From: Brachionus koreanus
Taxonomy: Eukaryota; Rotifera; Eurotatoria; Ploima; Brachionidae
Length of the DNA stretch: 64,000 bases
NCBI GenBank assembly: GCA_016987375.1
Contig: PJRA01000272.1
Coordinates: 1,895,816 to 1,959,815, forward strand
Direction of reading: 5' to 3'
A program made the translations under genes and the position numbers. The notes under the pieces were generated by a model, which did no database searches, was not told where the DNA came from, and worked only from the letters and a program-made list of their open reading frames with translations. This document shows, one piece after another, positions 1 through 12,100 of this stretch (the stretch's first letter is position 1; each line of letters begins with the position of its first letter).

Positions 1-275
1 TTTTCGAAGGAAAAATTGGATAAAGAAAGATTAGATTTGTATCCACACAAAGCATTTGAATATTTTTTTTATAACTTCAACTTTTTGAATATGAATAAGA
101 TAATAAAAAAAAATTCAAATTCATTTCAAAAAGTCGATAAATATAAAGTCGAATTTTATTCCTATTGCAAATCTCAGGAATGAATTTTTAAGGAATCTTT
201 AAAACAATGTCAAAATCTTGCAAATTAACCTGTTAATCAGAATTTTCGAGCAACATTCCAGTCATTCAATTCGAT

Positions 276-670
276 TTAGTCTATCAAATTAAGTATTGCT
301 TGTTTGATATTTGAAGAAGAATAGTGATGCAAATAACAAAAGGTTTGACAAAATGTATTTTTTCCTGAACTTTTGTTGTAAGTTAAACGCTGGAATTGCT
401 TGTTAGAACTTCGTTCACAATAACATTTGGTTCGCTGGAAGAGTTCACTGGAAATAATAATGTTATGTCTTACCACTCGTTTCTTGGTTTCATATTTGGT
501 TCAATGTTAGATGGAACAAAATCTTTTAATAATGATTCACGAACTTGTTGCCTTATCTTGCTGACATCTATTTGGCCTATATCAAAATGAGTTCCAATTA
601 AGGCTTGAGATCGTTTTCTTCCAAAAGAATTTCTAAATGATTTCAATAAATCGTATAAAATTATAGTGTG
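276..670 (-). pseudogene. Unidentified coding remnant, possibly a transposase C-terminus
   Basis: Two open stretches on the minus strand read as protein. The first (about 670-478) contains SFRNSFGRKRSQALIGTHFD and ends in NEW. It can be joined to the second (about 451-276) by a canonical GTAAGA...TTTCCAG intron of only 26 bases. The second stretch is Cys/His-rich (KCYCERSS, then FCQTFCYLHHY) and ends at a TAA. The Cys/His arrangement recalls the zinc-ribbon tail of piggyBac-type transposases, but several expected cysteines are missing. A 26-base intron is very short for an animal, so a frame-broken pseudogene is as likely as a live gene end. I could not identify it firmly. Confidence 0.3.
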
Positions 671-1003
671 CTTTTGTAGAACCAGAATTTTTTACACAAA
701 GTTCACTATAAATTTGATTCGAAAATTCAAATTTAGACTAAAGTCCACTTTTTAAAAATATTCTAAACTGTACCAACAAATATTCGGTATATTTTTGATT
801 TATTTTTGTTTTAATTTTTAAACCCTTTTTTTAGTATTTTATTTATTTTACAAAATTAAAAATCATTCAGCAATTCATATTAAATTAAAAATATAAATAA
901 TTATACTAAAAAAAATTTAATTTAAATAAAAAAAAATTTAAAATTATAGAGTTTTCAAGTTTACTCTTAAAAATAACTAAAAATTATCAGAAAATAACGA
1001 CGA
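671..1003. other. AT-rich spacer
   Basis: Poly-A and poly-T runs; I see no coding, RNA or repeat signal. The end nearest 1003 is the 3' flank of the LITAF gene. Confidence 0.6.
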
Positions 1004-1412
1004 TTAATTAATTAATTCTTTGGTACCTATTAAAACGTTGCAATTAGGACAGTAATGCTTTACATCCTTAAAAGAATCGACACAAAAGGGTATGAGACAG
1101 CAGCCCAACCAGCATCCTACTAAACAAATTCCGCCAGCAATCAACCAAGTTCCCAAACCATTTTCAAATGAGATATTTGTTAAGACTTGGGCTCTACAAG
1201 ACGGACTAAGAAAAACAAATTTATTTTATTTTCAAAATAAAATACAAAAATAATTACCAAGAAACATAACTAGGATCTTTTCCTAAAAAAGGTCGTTGTC
1301 CTATTACCGGCTGTATTACTATGTTAGGAGAAGATTGCATTTGTTGAGGATAATTAGTGGATGGATAAGGTGGTGGCTGCACTTGATATGATGGTGGTTG
1401 ATTCTTTTCCAT
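1004..1412 (-). CDS. LITAF-domain protein (SIMPLE/CDIP-like), two exons
   Basis: Exons are 1412-1258 and 1205-1004, joined across a 52-base GT-AG intron in phase 2, giving about 118 residues. The N-terminal half is Pro/Gln-rich and carries PPSY and PPPY, the PPxY type of motif that binds WW domains of NEDD4-type ubiquitin ligases. The second half is a LITAF domain: a CPSC knuckle, a hydrophobic membrane-inserting stretch (WLIAGGICLVGCWLGCC), and a closing HYCPNC knuckle. In this family the two CxxC pairs bind one zinc and the hydrophobic segment anchors the protein in the cytosolic face of late endosomes and lysosomes. Length and order match the family. Which LITAF paralogue it corresponds to cannot be decided. 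Confidence 0.9.
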
Positions 1413-2653
1413 TTTTTTTTAAATTAGATTTTAAATTTTAAAAATCGATATTTTTATTCTAAAAAAAATGTTAAATTAAGAAATTCTAAAGCAATTTTTT
1501 AAAGAACTGAATTTTGTTAAATATATTATGTTCAATGAAAATTTTTATATTGTAGTTTATCTTCATTAAATTTTCGAATTTCTTTTTTTCTTAACATTTT
1601 TCATGATGATAAACAGTTATTGTTGTTAAGAGAATAATTTTAAATTTTGAAATTAAATTTTTAGTGAGCTAAAGCTTCAGTAAAAAATGTTAATTTAAAA
1701 GATTACTTAAAATATTAGTAAAATCATAAATTATCATTAATAACATAAATAAAATAATAAATGCACTGCAAAAGATTTTTTATTTTTTAAATAATTCATA
1801 TTCTATATCTAAATAATAACAGTTTTTTATCTTATTTGAAAATTTTTAAAAACGATTTATCTAATGAAAAACTTAGGCTTCATTCATTAAAAATTTCTAC
1901 AAAACATGTGATAATCTAGTAGAAATAGGAAAATGACTTGAAAAATGATGATACAAGATAAAGCTCTACACTTTTTTTTTCATTTGTTTGGTCAATTAAT
2001 AACTAACCTTTTTTAAACTTTTATGCTTGAACACTTTTTATTTATTTATTCATTTCAGTAAAAGTCAAAATGTCCAATATAGTAAAATGTAGTATCAAAA
2101 ATTTAATATATAAATTAAGTAATAAATTAGAAAATAAAATTCTTAAAAATCATCATTCAAATTAAAAAAGGTTAAATTTGTATGTAACACTATGTGGGAA
2201 ATGAACAGAATCTCGAAAAATAAAAATCTCGAATAAAAAAATAAGTTTGTTTTGAAATGAATTGATTGCAGCAATTATTATTCAAATTGAAATAATTTGC
2301 ACTGGTATTTTAGTGTTCAAAATTCTATTTTTTTAATCATTTTTATCAAATTGGTTTTTATTATTTATTTTAAGTTAGTTAAACAGTTATTACACATTTA
2401 ATCAATAAATTTTTTAATAAATTAATTTAATAATTTTAAATCTATGTTATTCGTCCCACTATGTTATTTCTAGGACACTGAGCTAGCTAACTCTTTAAAT
2501 TTTTTCTTTAATGAAATAAGATTCAACAAAAGAAAGATTTAGAACACTTAAAAAGCTTAAGATAATAAATCGTTTAGAACTAGAATCAAAATATTTTAAT
2601 TTTATTATTTTTTCTACTAAACTGAAAAAAAGCAATCATTTTTAAATCCAATT
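1413..2653. other. Intergenic, no gene seen
   Basis: AT-rich with many short homopolymers. It should hold the LITAF promoter and the MCTS1 3' UTR, but no specific element could be recognised. Confidence 0.5.
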
Positions 2654-3355
2654 TCATTTTATTGCTTTCATTTGCCAAAGTCCATCATTTAAATAGTGCA
2701 ATGCATCTATTGCGATTCCTTTATTTGTTTTTGCGCTAAAAATAAATGAAATAAAAATTTTGATTTAAAAGCAAGCGAAAAATAAACATTTCTTCGGTGC
2801 TCAATTTTGTGAGTCCAATAGCTAAAGCATGTTTTTTTCCCTCAGCCATAATTGCTACAACTGTATTTTTATCAACAGGAGTCATTTTGCCTCCAGGAGA
2901 GGTCAATCCTGGAGCCATAATATTTGCACCACTCAGAACAAATTTTATAGCTCCCTTGTCAACTTGTTCATGTGGAAGAATAAATGGATATTTGTGTAAA
3001 AGCCTTAAAACTGGAATTAATTGGCCATCACGCTGTTTAAAGAACAAAGGCTCGCCACTCGACCCAGCTAATAATTCAATATGATCTTGACTAATAAAAA
3101 AATTAGGTGCAAACAAATTTTTTTAAAGAAAGCAAATACCATTTAATAAATCTAACATTATCTTTTCGAGGAAGAATTTCATCAATATAAGCTTCTATGT
3201 GAGGATAATCTTCAACAAGCTTAGTTCTTATTTGCTTAATTACGGTACTTTTTGCTTGGACTACTCCGCTAACATGTTCTTTGTCAGAAAATCTTTAAAA
3301 AACAATAAATAAAAATATCAAAAAAATTTTTAAAAAAAATTTACTTTTTAAACAT
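2654..3355 (-). CDS. mcts1: MCTS1 (MCT-1), translation re-initiation factor with PUA domain
   Basis: Four exons: 3355-3345, 3292-3140, 3090-2788 and 2735-2654, all GT-AG and phase-consistent. They encode about 182 residues, the family length. The first exon is only 11 bases (MFK plus two bases) and would be missed by ORF scanning. The protein starts [13 protein letters not shown] and contains the PUA-domain core [30 protein letters not shown] and [15 protein letters not shown], ending [14 protein letters not shown], all diagnostic of MCTS1. The family product pairs with DENR, binds the 40S ribosome, and helps recycle tRNA and re-initiate after short uORFs. The start codon lies 165 bases after the stop of MRPL22 on the same strand. 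Confidence 0.96.
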
Positions 3356-3520
3356 CTTTGATAATCTAAATCAATAAAAATAATTTTAAAACTTGTCTAT
3401 TGAAAATTATAAATCGCTGTTACTCGATCTTTTTTTCATATAATTTTTTATTTTAACTTTTTTTTTGAAAATTTATTAGAACTTAAATTTCTGAAATTTT
3501 GTTAAAAAGTTATTAATTTC
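3356..3520 (-). other. 165-base spacer between MRPL22 and MCTS1 (candidate operon junction)
   Basis: The MRPL22 stop and the MCTS1 start are 165 bases apart on the same strand. Just before the MCTS1 ATG the coding strand reads TTATCAAAG, so an AG touches the start codon and could act as a trans-splice acceptor. Spliced-leader trans-splicing is known in rotifers, flatworms and nematodes. No direct proof of co-transcription is visible. Confidence 0.35.
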
Positions 3521-4383
3521 TTAAATTGACAAATAAATTGAGCGTTTTCTCAATTTTTCAATATATTCCTTTGCTCTAGCTTCATAAGTCTCAGCCTCGA
3601 GATGATAGTTCGGCGGTGGAGCGCCTTCTTCTAAACGGACATAGTAAGTGCAATATTTATACTCTACCATACCTAATCTCATAGCTCGATGCTTACGTAC
3701 ACCTTTTACTCGGAACGAATCAACTGCTGTCGAATAAGCTGAAAAAATTTTCAAATATTCTTTTATTTATTAGATTTTAATTTAAAAAATTACAAATCCA
3801 CATATTTGATTTAAATTCAAAGTTGTGTTGTTTTAAGGCCAAGTCTTGAGCTTCCAGTAAAACTTCTTTGATTATATGAGCCCCTTTTAATCTGTGAAAT
3901 GACAACTGTTTTATTGCTTCGTCAATTGACATCCCTCTAATCTGAAAAAAAATTAATTGCTTTTGGAAAAGCTTTTAATTTACCATCAAAGCCGGATACC
4001 ACATTTTTTTAGCCGGATATTTAACAAAATGCCTCATATGATGAACAAACTTTTGATTTTGAATACTTTAAATTTACTACATAAATATTTTTAATATTAA
4101 TTACCGGATTTCGAATAGGCTTTCCATCTTCTGTGGGCGGATAAATAATTCTGTTATACTGTGGCCAGCTGATATGACTTTTTATGCTTCCTAATCGTTC
4201 CAGATTTTTTATCTTAGCACTTTCTTTTCTTTGAAGATCAAAATCATCTTCTTCTAATGATTTATCTTGTTTGTTAACAAAAGAGGCCGAATTTGTGTGA
4301 AACAAAACGGTCGGAATCGATCGATTTATATGATAAATATTATGACTTAAAAAATTTAAACTTTTTATCAAATTATTAAACAT
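3521..4383 (-). CDS. mrpl22: Mitochondrial ribosomal protein L22
   Basis: Four exons: 4383-4105, 4049-3984, 3941-3794 and 3738-3521, with phases 0, 0 and 1. They encode about 236 residues. The N-terminal exon is basic and hydroxyl-rich with no acidic residue in its first 40 positions, as expected of a mitochondrial targeting sequence. The L22 core follows: KKMWYPALM at an exon edge, then [32 protein letters not shown] and, in the last exon, [17 protein letters not shown], ending [15 protein letters not shown]. Bacterial and mitochondrial L22 lines the peptide exit tunnel of the large subunit. The product is expected in the mitochondrial matrix. Confidence 0.95.
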
Positions 4384-5071
4384 TCTAAATTGAATAAAAT
4401 TTTTGAAATCAATTGTTAACTAATTTGTGCTTTTTTTTGGTTAAATTGTAGTTAAATTTAATGGAAAATATCATAAAGTTTAAGGAGAAAATTTTGAAAA
4501 ATAAACAAAAAAATATTTTTAAAAAAAATATCAAAAAAAGAGTAAATTTTATAAATTAATTAGATAAAATAAAAAAAATTAGCTCCTTTAATTAAAAATT
4601 AAAATTAAATTTTAATAATTACTGGAATTTTGATTCCAAAATAAAATTTTACAGCCCCGGAATTATTAAAAATCATATGAAATTCTTTAAAAAAAAAGTT
4701 TTTTTTTTTTGATTTTTTTAAGAAAAAGATTGATTTCTAATTAATAGCATTTTATTAGTAATAGTAGTAAAATATACTTTTGGCTATTTATTTTCTCACA
4801 TTTCTGTTTTCAATGAAATCTATTTCTCACTTTTTTAACTTGTTTAAATTCCTTTTTTTAATTAAAAAATATCATTTTATCATAACTTAATTGAACTATT
4901 TGTATAAATTGTATCATTTACCTCCTAATTTTTCTAATTTACTTATTATTAAAAATACTTTTATATGTTAAAAAATTTTCTAAATGCATGACTAAGCAAA
5001 ATGCTAACTTATGGTTTAAAATTGTTTTCTTAGCATAAAAAAAATTATCTGCATTCAAATTAATAATATTT
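4384..5071. other. Intergenic, no gene seen
   Basis: Presumed upstream region of the MRPL22/MCTS1 pair. Only A/T homopolymer tracts are visible and no recognisable motif. Confidence 0.5.
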
Positions 5072-5252
5072 CTGTAGTACCGATGCATGTTTAAACCCCT
5101 TCCAGCAAAAAATGATGGAACAGTTTCGTCTAGGTTATAATTGCGGTGTAGATTATCAATTCAATGCAGTTACCTCTGTGTCAGATCGGAGTCATTGGAA
5201 GGAAAAAGAGATATTATATCCACTTCCCGCTAGGATAGAAAAAAGACAATTA
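5072..5252 (+). repeat. SINE fragment (body only, tRNA head missing)
   Basis: It matches the body of the full SINE at 44820-45110: GCATGTTTAAACCCCTT near the start, TGTAGAT.ATCAA in the middle, CCTCTGTGTCAGATCGGAG, and the closing CTAGGATAGAA followed by A-rich sequence. The tRNA-like head is absent, as expected for a 5'-truncated copy. Confidence 0.8.
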
Positions 5253-5339
5253 ATTATTAATTTTTCGATTAAATAAATTAAATTTTTTAAAAATTGATTT
5301 TTAATTATGTCAAAAATTTAATAAGCAGTTAAAAATTTT

Positions 5340-5650
5340 AGTTAAGATAATTTAATAAATATAAATTGTACAATTGATGAAACTGTTTTTTACAGTACTA
5401 TTTCTGTGAATTACTTTAAATATTTTCTTTTTATTGAATTAAATGATTAAATAATAAAGAAGAAAAAAAATAACTGATGGTTTTTTTTGTGCTTGGGCTT
5501 ATGGTTTAATTGCTTGTGCTGACGCTTTAGTTCTTAATTTTCCAAGCAGACGCCTCAGAATGCTTTTTGTTTCTTTTTATTTCACTGATTAAAGCATCAA
5601 GACTTTTCAAACCTTTTAGAAAGCAAGGAATCGCACAAAATTGGCAAATT
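5340..5650. repeat. Dispersed repeat, copy 1 of 2
   Basis: It is similar along about 270 bases to 47635-47905: AATAAATATAAAT.GTACAATTGATGA, GAATTAAATGAT followed by AAGAAGAAAAAAAA, then GATGGTTT, GCTTGTG..GACGCTTT and ACGCCTC..AGAAT.CTTTT. No TIR or open frame was found. It starts roughly 90 bases downstream of a SINE fragment. Confidence 0.65.
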
Positions 5651-6175
5651 GGAGAACTGATAGAGTAAGTAAGATAACAGGTATTAACAGTTGCAAATAG
5701 GAAACAATTGAAAAGATTAGTAAATTAATGCTCACTATTCAATCACCTAAACAACATGGATGAATGAAAATGCAAATTTTGTGATCAAAAATCAATTTCC
5801 TAAATGTTCCTCAAGTACGTTAAGAATTTAAATTTGAAAATTGAATGAAGCTGTTTAGTTTCAATTAAGCAACTGCTGATTAGTTTAATTGGGTTGACGT
5901 TGAAAGAATTTGGCAAAAATTATGTGAAATTGTTAATGATGTGGGTCAAAGTAAAGCTCAGAAAAAGTCAGTTAGGGTTATTTTTTTTTGTTAAATTCAA
6001 AAAAGAATTTTTTAATTTTTAATAAATACAAAAAAATCGCGAAAATTTTCTAATACTTTCGCTTTCTTAGTTTCCTAAAACTTAATCAAAAACACTTTTA
6101 AAAAATTTTATTCTAAAATTTAAATAATAGCGCGGATCTATTTATTTTAAATGGTCTCAAATATAGAGAAAAAAT
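5651..6175. other. Intergenic and SZT2 3' flank
   Basis: No open frame or repeat recognised. The part nearest 6175 should be the SZT2 3' UTR. Confidence 0.5.
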
Positions 6176-9100
6176 TTAGAATAAACTATTCCATAAATTG
6201 CACAATAGAATGTTTATGATAAAACCGAAACTTTTGAACATTTTGTTTTCGTACAACGAGCTGATAGCCTGGCTTTTTTGTTTGCCAATCAAGCTATACT
6301 CACGAGATATATCTGACGACTTGGCATCTGATTTTTTGCCTTTTAGATCGACTATTTTCACGCGATTTACCTGATAAAGCTCCATGTTTTCCTTTATTTT
6401 GTCAAATTTAATCAAAATAAAAGATTTTAGATAGCTTTCGCCTGCACTTTTGTCCTCACTGTTTTCAAAATTAAATTTCTTGATCAACAAATCTGTCACA
6501 ATCAACAAGCAATATTCAATCGAATCCGATTCGGTGTAGATGAAATTTTTATTCAACTCCATTCTAAAATAGTCTTTAATTTTTTCTCTAATCTGAAAGC
6601 ATTGTTTCATAAGTTCGTCCAAATCTGGGTCCAATTCGAGCACGTTAACTTTCTCAGATATGTTGCAAATTTGCTCCAATTCAGCATCAGATATTTCAAT
6701 AGAACTGTTTAGCTCACCCCGGCTAGGATTCATAGATAGGGCTAAATTGTCCCAAAACACATTTTGTCTATGCATACTAACCGATTCTTCTATAACTTTA
6801 TTTATAAACTCTAGATCCATGTTCAAGCCATTAATTAGGCCGTGGTTAGCAAACATACCCAATTCATTGTTTTTATTTATAAATAAATAGAAACATGTTA
6901 TTCGAATGAAATTTTCCATTCGACTTTTTTCTGATCCACTCGTTAAATTCTTAGTATTTTGACTTGAATTGAGCTTGTTTCTTAAAACTTCTTTTCTAAA
7001 CTGTTCCAATTTAACAATTAAATATTTAGAGCTGTTTGATGAATCGTTTAGTGAATAAATGGTCAAATTGTTGCCAAATGTGTGCAACGTCTGAAATGAT
7101 ATGTTTCCCATTCCAAGCTTTCTGTTCGCATAGCTAATCAAATCAAATAAGACAGTGTACTGGTTTTGCTTGATTGAAAAGTCTGATTTTTCGTAAACTA
7201 ATTTGAACACTTTGTTCTGGCTGTAGAGTGGCACACGGCAAAAAAACTCGACAAATTCATCCAAAAATTTTGAGACTATGTAGCTTGTTTGTGATATTTG
7301 CATTCCGGATTGTGACGTAGACAAAAAATTGCTGTTTATAGCCGACAAGTGAAAATCATAAATAAATGAGTGTACGTGAAATTCTTTGGTCAAAAATCGG
7401 ATTATTTCGCCAATGAAGCATTGCCTATTTGAAGATCTGTATCGAGAGCAAATGCCCACACGTACATGCAAATAGATTTCTTCTAGATTAATAGTTAAAT
7501 ATAAAAAGCCATCTTGTTGCACCCATTTGATAAAATGAAGCATTTGAATTTCGCTCTGATTTGCTCGATTCTCTTGAACTTGCCGCTCGTCTCTCAGTCG
7601 AACAAAGCCTTTTGACTCAAAGTACTTGGAATACTCGATAAGAACAATTTGTCTCATTTTAAAATACCAGTTTTCGTTTATGGTATTGTTTGTATTCAAT
7701 TTAGGTGGCTTGAAGTTTGCATTTTTAAGCATTTTTTCATTTGTAATTGACTCGTTCCAATTAGAATAAAAAAGAAGTGGTGTACAGCAATAGTGGAATG
7801 GTATTAGGACTGGTTGTATAGAATTTTTATAAAAGTCATTAAGTGTAAATTTGCTAATAATCTGATTATTTGGGCTGACGAGGTTGTTGTTTGAGGAGTT
7901 CGGCTTGGTGTTTTGAGGCTTAAGGTTGTTTTGAGAATTGGGACTAATGTTTTGAAGAGATCCAGAGCCAATGGCAAGTTCGTAGATTTTTCTCGGGTGT
8001 CGGTAAATTTGCTGCATTTCCAAAAGTTGATAGCACATTCCAACACCATACATACACTGAGCTTTGATGCTTTGACTCAAGAATTTCGCATTGCTTGGAC
8101 TTATTATGGAAAAGTCAGCACTGTTTGGTGTATGTTGGCCTAGATTTTGTACACAAAAATTAACTTGTTGATTTATTATGGTCATTGTCGAATCGTACGC
8201 TTTAACACCTAACGGAGACATGTACAATTGCTTGAGTGAAAAAGCAGTTTGTTGATGAGCTGTCAATGATTGACTTGGAGTCGAGATGCCACTTGCTATA
8301 GTAAAGTTGTTTGAGTTAAATTGGAGATTGGCTATTAGTGAAGGGTTAATTGGACTTGAGAATGTTTTAGAGCAACTTGATTGACGAAGAATTGTAGGTG
8401 ATTTGGAAGATTTTATGGACGAAACCTGAGTTCTTTGTGGATGATGCTTGGTGTCTGAGCCGAATAAGTCACTCTGTGAAGAACTTATAGCTTCATTCAA
8501 AGTACAGGTTGAGCTTATAGCCAATTGTTTTACCTAAAATAGAAAAAATTCTATATTTAAGTCAGCAGAAATAAAGACTTTAGTTTTTTCAAAGGGTAAT
8601 TGCTAAAGAATTTATCTAAGTTTTTATTAATACAATCTTTATTAAATTCACAAAATCCTTCTGGTTTATTTGTAAGGAAAATTCATCAAATCAAATCTCT
8701 CATGCTATATCAGTTCTAAATAGATTAATACTTGGTATCTCATTTTAACTAGGCAGATAATTAAATTTTGAATTAGAATTTTTATGAAAAAATAAAACAA
8801 TTTTTATATTTAAATATTTACAGTAACAAGAACTTCTATTCGAACCGAAAAATTTCATTTCACTAAAAAAAAAATAATATTTTGGATTTTATCAATATTT
8901 TAAAATAAAGACATATCAAGATACAATTGATATGAAGTATAACCAATTTTGGTTCGATCTAAAAAAGAGTCTACTAGTGGTGCTTTTAAACAGGAAAAAA
9001 GATTATTATCATGGTCATTAATTGTAGATGATAGATTCCTTGAATTTTTTCTTATCGTTTCGAAAGTTTTCTTGGCACAGCTAACTAATCTTAATATATA

Positions 9101-12100
9101 ATACTCATCTATTACATCATTTTTATTTTCCCCCATTGATGCATGCATCAAAAACATTTAAGCTGCCTGAATTTTTAATTTTTAAGGACATTAATTTAAT
9201 ATCTCACAAAGGTTTTTGGTTTATGCTCTGATTAAATCTTCCTAAATATTATATTTTTTATATATTTCAAAATTTTAATATGAATATGAATTAATTAAAA
9301 TCTGAAGTTGATTATTTTTAATGTTTAAATTTAAACTTATTTTATTTTTCTCAAATTATTAAATTCTAATATTTTTATTGATTTTTGCCAATTAAAAATT
9401 AGTGTACGGGTCCGTAAAAGCGACCAGGATATAATAATCAAATTTCTTTAGACTATGTCGGCTTTTGCTGGATAAACTTTGATCAATACTAAATTAAATA
9501 TTTTAGAAACTAATTTGAAATGAAAAAGCAACCATAATGATAACATTATTTTATTGATTAAAAGGTTTTAAAAAAGCCTATTAGCAATAGCAGTTTCTCA
9601 TGAAATGTGTCTAGTGAAAGTGGTAAAAATGTGCTTAAAATAAGAACGCTACAAAATAAAAGGAGCAAATCCAAGCTTAGTAATCGCCATTTATTAAATA
9701 ACCTTTACACATTACAATTGATGATATCTCTTCTAAATTTGTTAACAAAGCTAACAGACGTTGCCCAATTGCTCTTCATGATTTGACAGATTTCTATATT
9801 CAATGACGCATTAAAATTTGTAGGAAACTATATTAAAATTCTAATGAAGGACGATTTTTCAGACGGATCATTACTTGTGATGATAATTGGATCTATTTTC
9901 GAATTTATGATAACAAAAATCTATGGTTGGAGCCATTTCAACAAGCTCAGCTAGTCGTGGCAATGTAAAATCTTAGTACAAAAAGAAAAAACTATATAAT
10001 TTTTTTTTAGTTGAGTAAAAATGGTTCTGTAAACAGTACAAAGTTGTACAAATTTGTACAAACGGATTCAAAAACTCTTCATTTATCTGTAAAATGCACA
10101 TCATTAAAAAAATATTTGATAAAATTTGCACTAAATTGTACAGTTTTTGTACAGCTTAAAATTATTAATGAAAAATTCTAAGATTAAATTTTGAAGATAA
10201 GCTACTGCTTATTATTGTTGATAAATTTAAATAGTTCTTAGCATGCTTAGATCAGTCGCGAAAAGAGGACGCTTTGATAAAAAGATGATATTGTGAATTT
10301 AGTGGAATTTCTAAGAGGTAATAAACTTTGACCTGATTCCAGACTGACGTGCTATAAATGCAGAGTATTATTCTGAACAATTAGAACTAATGTATGCTTC
10401 ACTTCAAGAAAAACTGTCTTCTTAGGTCAACCGAAAGCTAGGTTTTTCTTCAAGCTTATGCTAAACCTCATACAGCTAGAAGAACAATGGAACAAATAGA
10501 AGAGCTGGAAAGGATTGAACTTCTTTATCATTCAGCATATTGCTCAAATATTTCTCCTTCTGTTTATCATCTTTTTCGGTCAATGGCTCATTTTCTTAGA
10601 GGACAGCATTTTCAGTTACACATACCAAGTTGAAGAAGGGTGTTGTGATAAATTTAAAAAAATAAAAATAACACGCAAAATATTTGAACTCACTTAGCCT
10701 AATATTTTTCAACCGAAAAGCTTTAACAAAAAAAAATAACTCAACTAACCTTTTTTAGGTCAGTTATTATATTGTCACCAATTAAGCCACCAAATTTGTA
10801 CAATACTGTGTTATTGACCAAGTGAAATCGTTGTGTAATAATATCAGAGCTTTGATCAAGCCACTGTTTAAGCGAATCATAGTTTGACGACTCTGTGGTA
10901 AAGCAGAAAAATGTGACATATTTAGTACGGGCGTTTACTATAACAAAACAAAAAGTTCGTTTAATATTTTGACTAGACACTGTTTGATTGTTAGACAGCT
11001 CCAAATCTCCATTAGCACTGCTAATACTCTTTACCATAGCCGTAGATACCGTTGTATTGGACGATGACTGTACTAGAGTAGTAGATGAATTGCCGCTTGA
11101 AAACAATCTACTATGTTGATGGGAACTGGACGAGTTCATCGACGAGGACATTGACGAATAGCCGCTCATTCCACTATACTCGACATTCATGGTCACAATC
11201 ACATTTTCACCTCTCGTCAAATTTGAACTTAGCATGCTTAGTTTAGAAATTTTTAAATTAGTAAACTCATCTACATCGAATTCGTCTTCATCTAGAAAAA
11301 CGCTATCGTTCATTCGACTCGAATCTTTAAAATTATCTTTTTTAAATGAAAAATAATTAACATTTAATTCAAATTTGCTAATCTCTTTTATCAATGATTC
11401 AAAATCTTTAATTAAATTGGTCAAATTATACTTAGTTCGATACATGAATTGTTTTCGTAGAAAAAATGAGCCCAGCGAATTGCTCTTATTTGAATGAACG
11501 CCTTTGAACCATTCGTAAATTAATTTCAAATAGGTTTTTTCGTTATTAAGACGATCAAGGTGAATTTTTTCCAAGTCTGGCTCCATCGATATTGAACGTT
11601 GTACTTTGTACAAATTTATTTCTTCATCCGAACCAGATGTAGCCGACTCGTCCGAATCGTTAGCATCATTACCATCAATATTCAATATTTGTCTAGGCTG
11701 TTTGAAATAGTGTAAAGTGTCCTCATGATCTTTGTGATCAAATATATTTGTGCAAAAATTACTTATGATAAATGAATTGAATTGAGCCGTGTCGGCAATA
11801 TTCTGCGACAAGAGCACACGGCCAAGTTTGCTTTCTCTAGCAGTCTTGTTCATTTGTAAACATTGCTTGTTGCTGGAGAGCTCGGTGGCGCCAGTCGATT
11901 TATGTCTCTTCCGGTGTAGCTTACTGGTCATAAAATCTGAATCAAGCACGTGAAATTTAGCTGCTTGTTTTTTAAGCAAAATTTTTCTAGTGTAATCTAC
12001 AGGGTCTATGCGTGTTATGTAATCGCTTAGGAAATACATCAGCGCGTCTTGGACCGTCTTTCTAAGAGAAATTTTGTGATTACATATTTCGGACGTGTCA

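Larger units (their letters stand above)
8534..10749 (-). other. SZT2 intron 2, 2.2 kb, transposon-filled
   Basis: A GT-AG phase-0 intron (GTTAGT donor; TCTATTTTAG acceptor). It contains a mariner remnant in the opposite orientation and a MITE. An 85-codon ATG frame at 8900-9157 on the minus strand resembles no family I know and is probably chance. Confidence 0.8.

Noticed and set aside
8900..9157. Minus-strand 85-codon gene inside SZT2 intron 2
   Set aside because: ATG-started, but no similarity to a known family, no clear splice partner, and located in repeat-rich intron.
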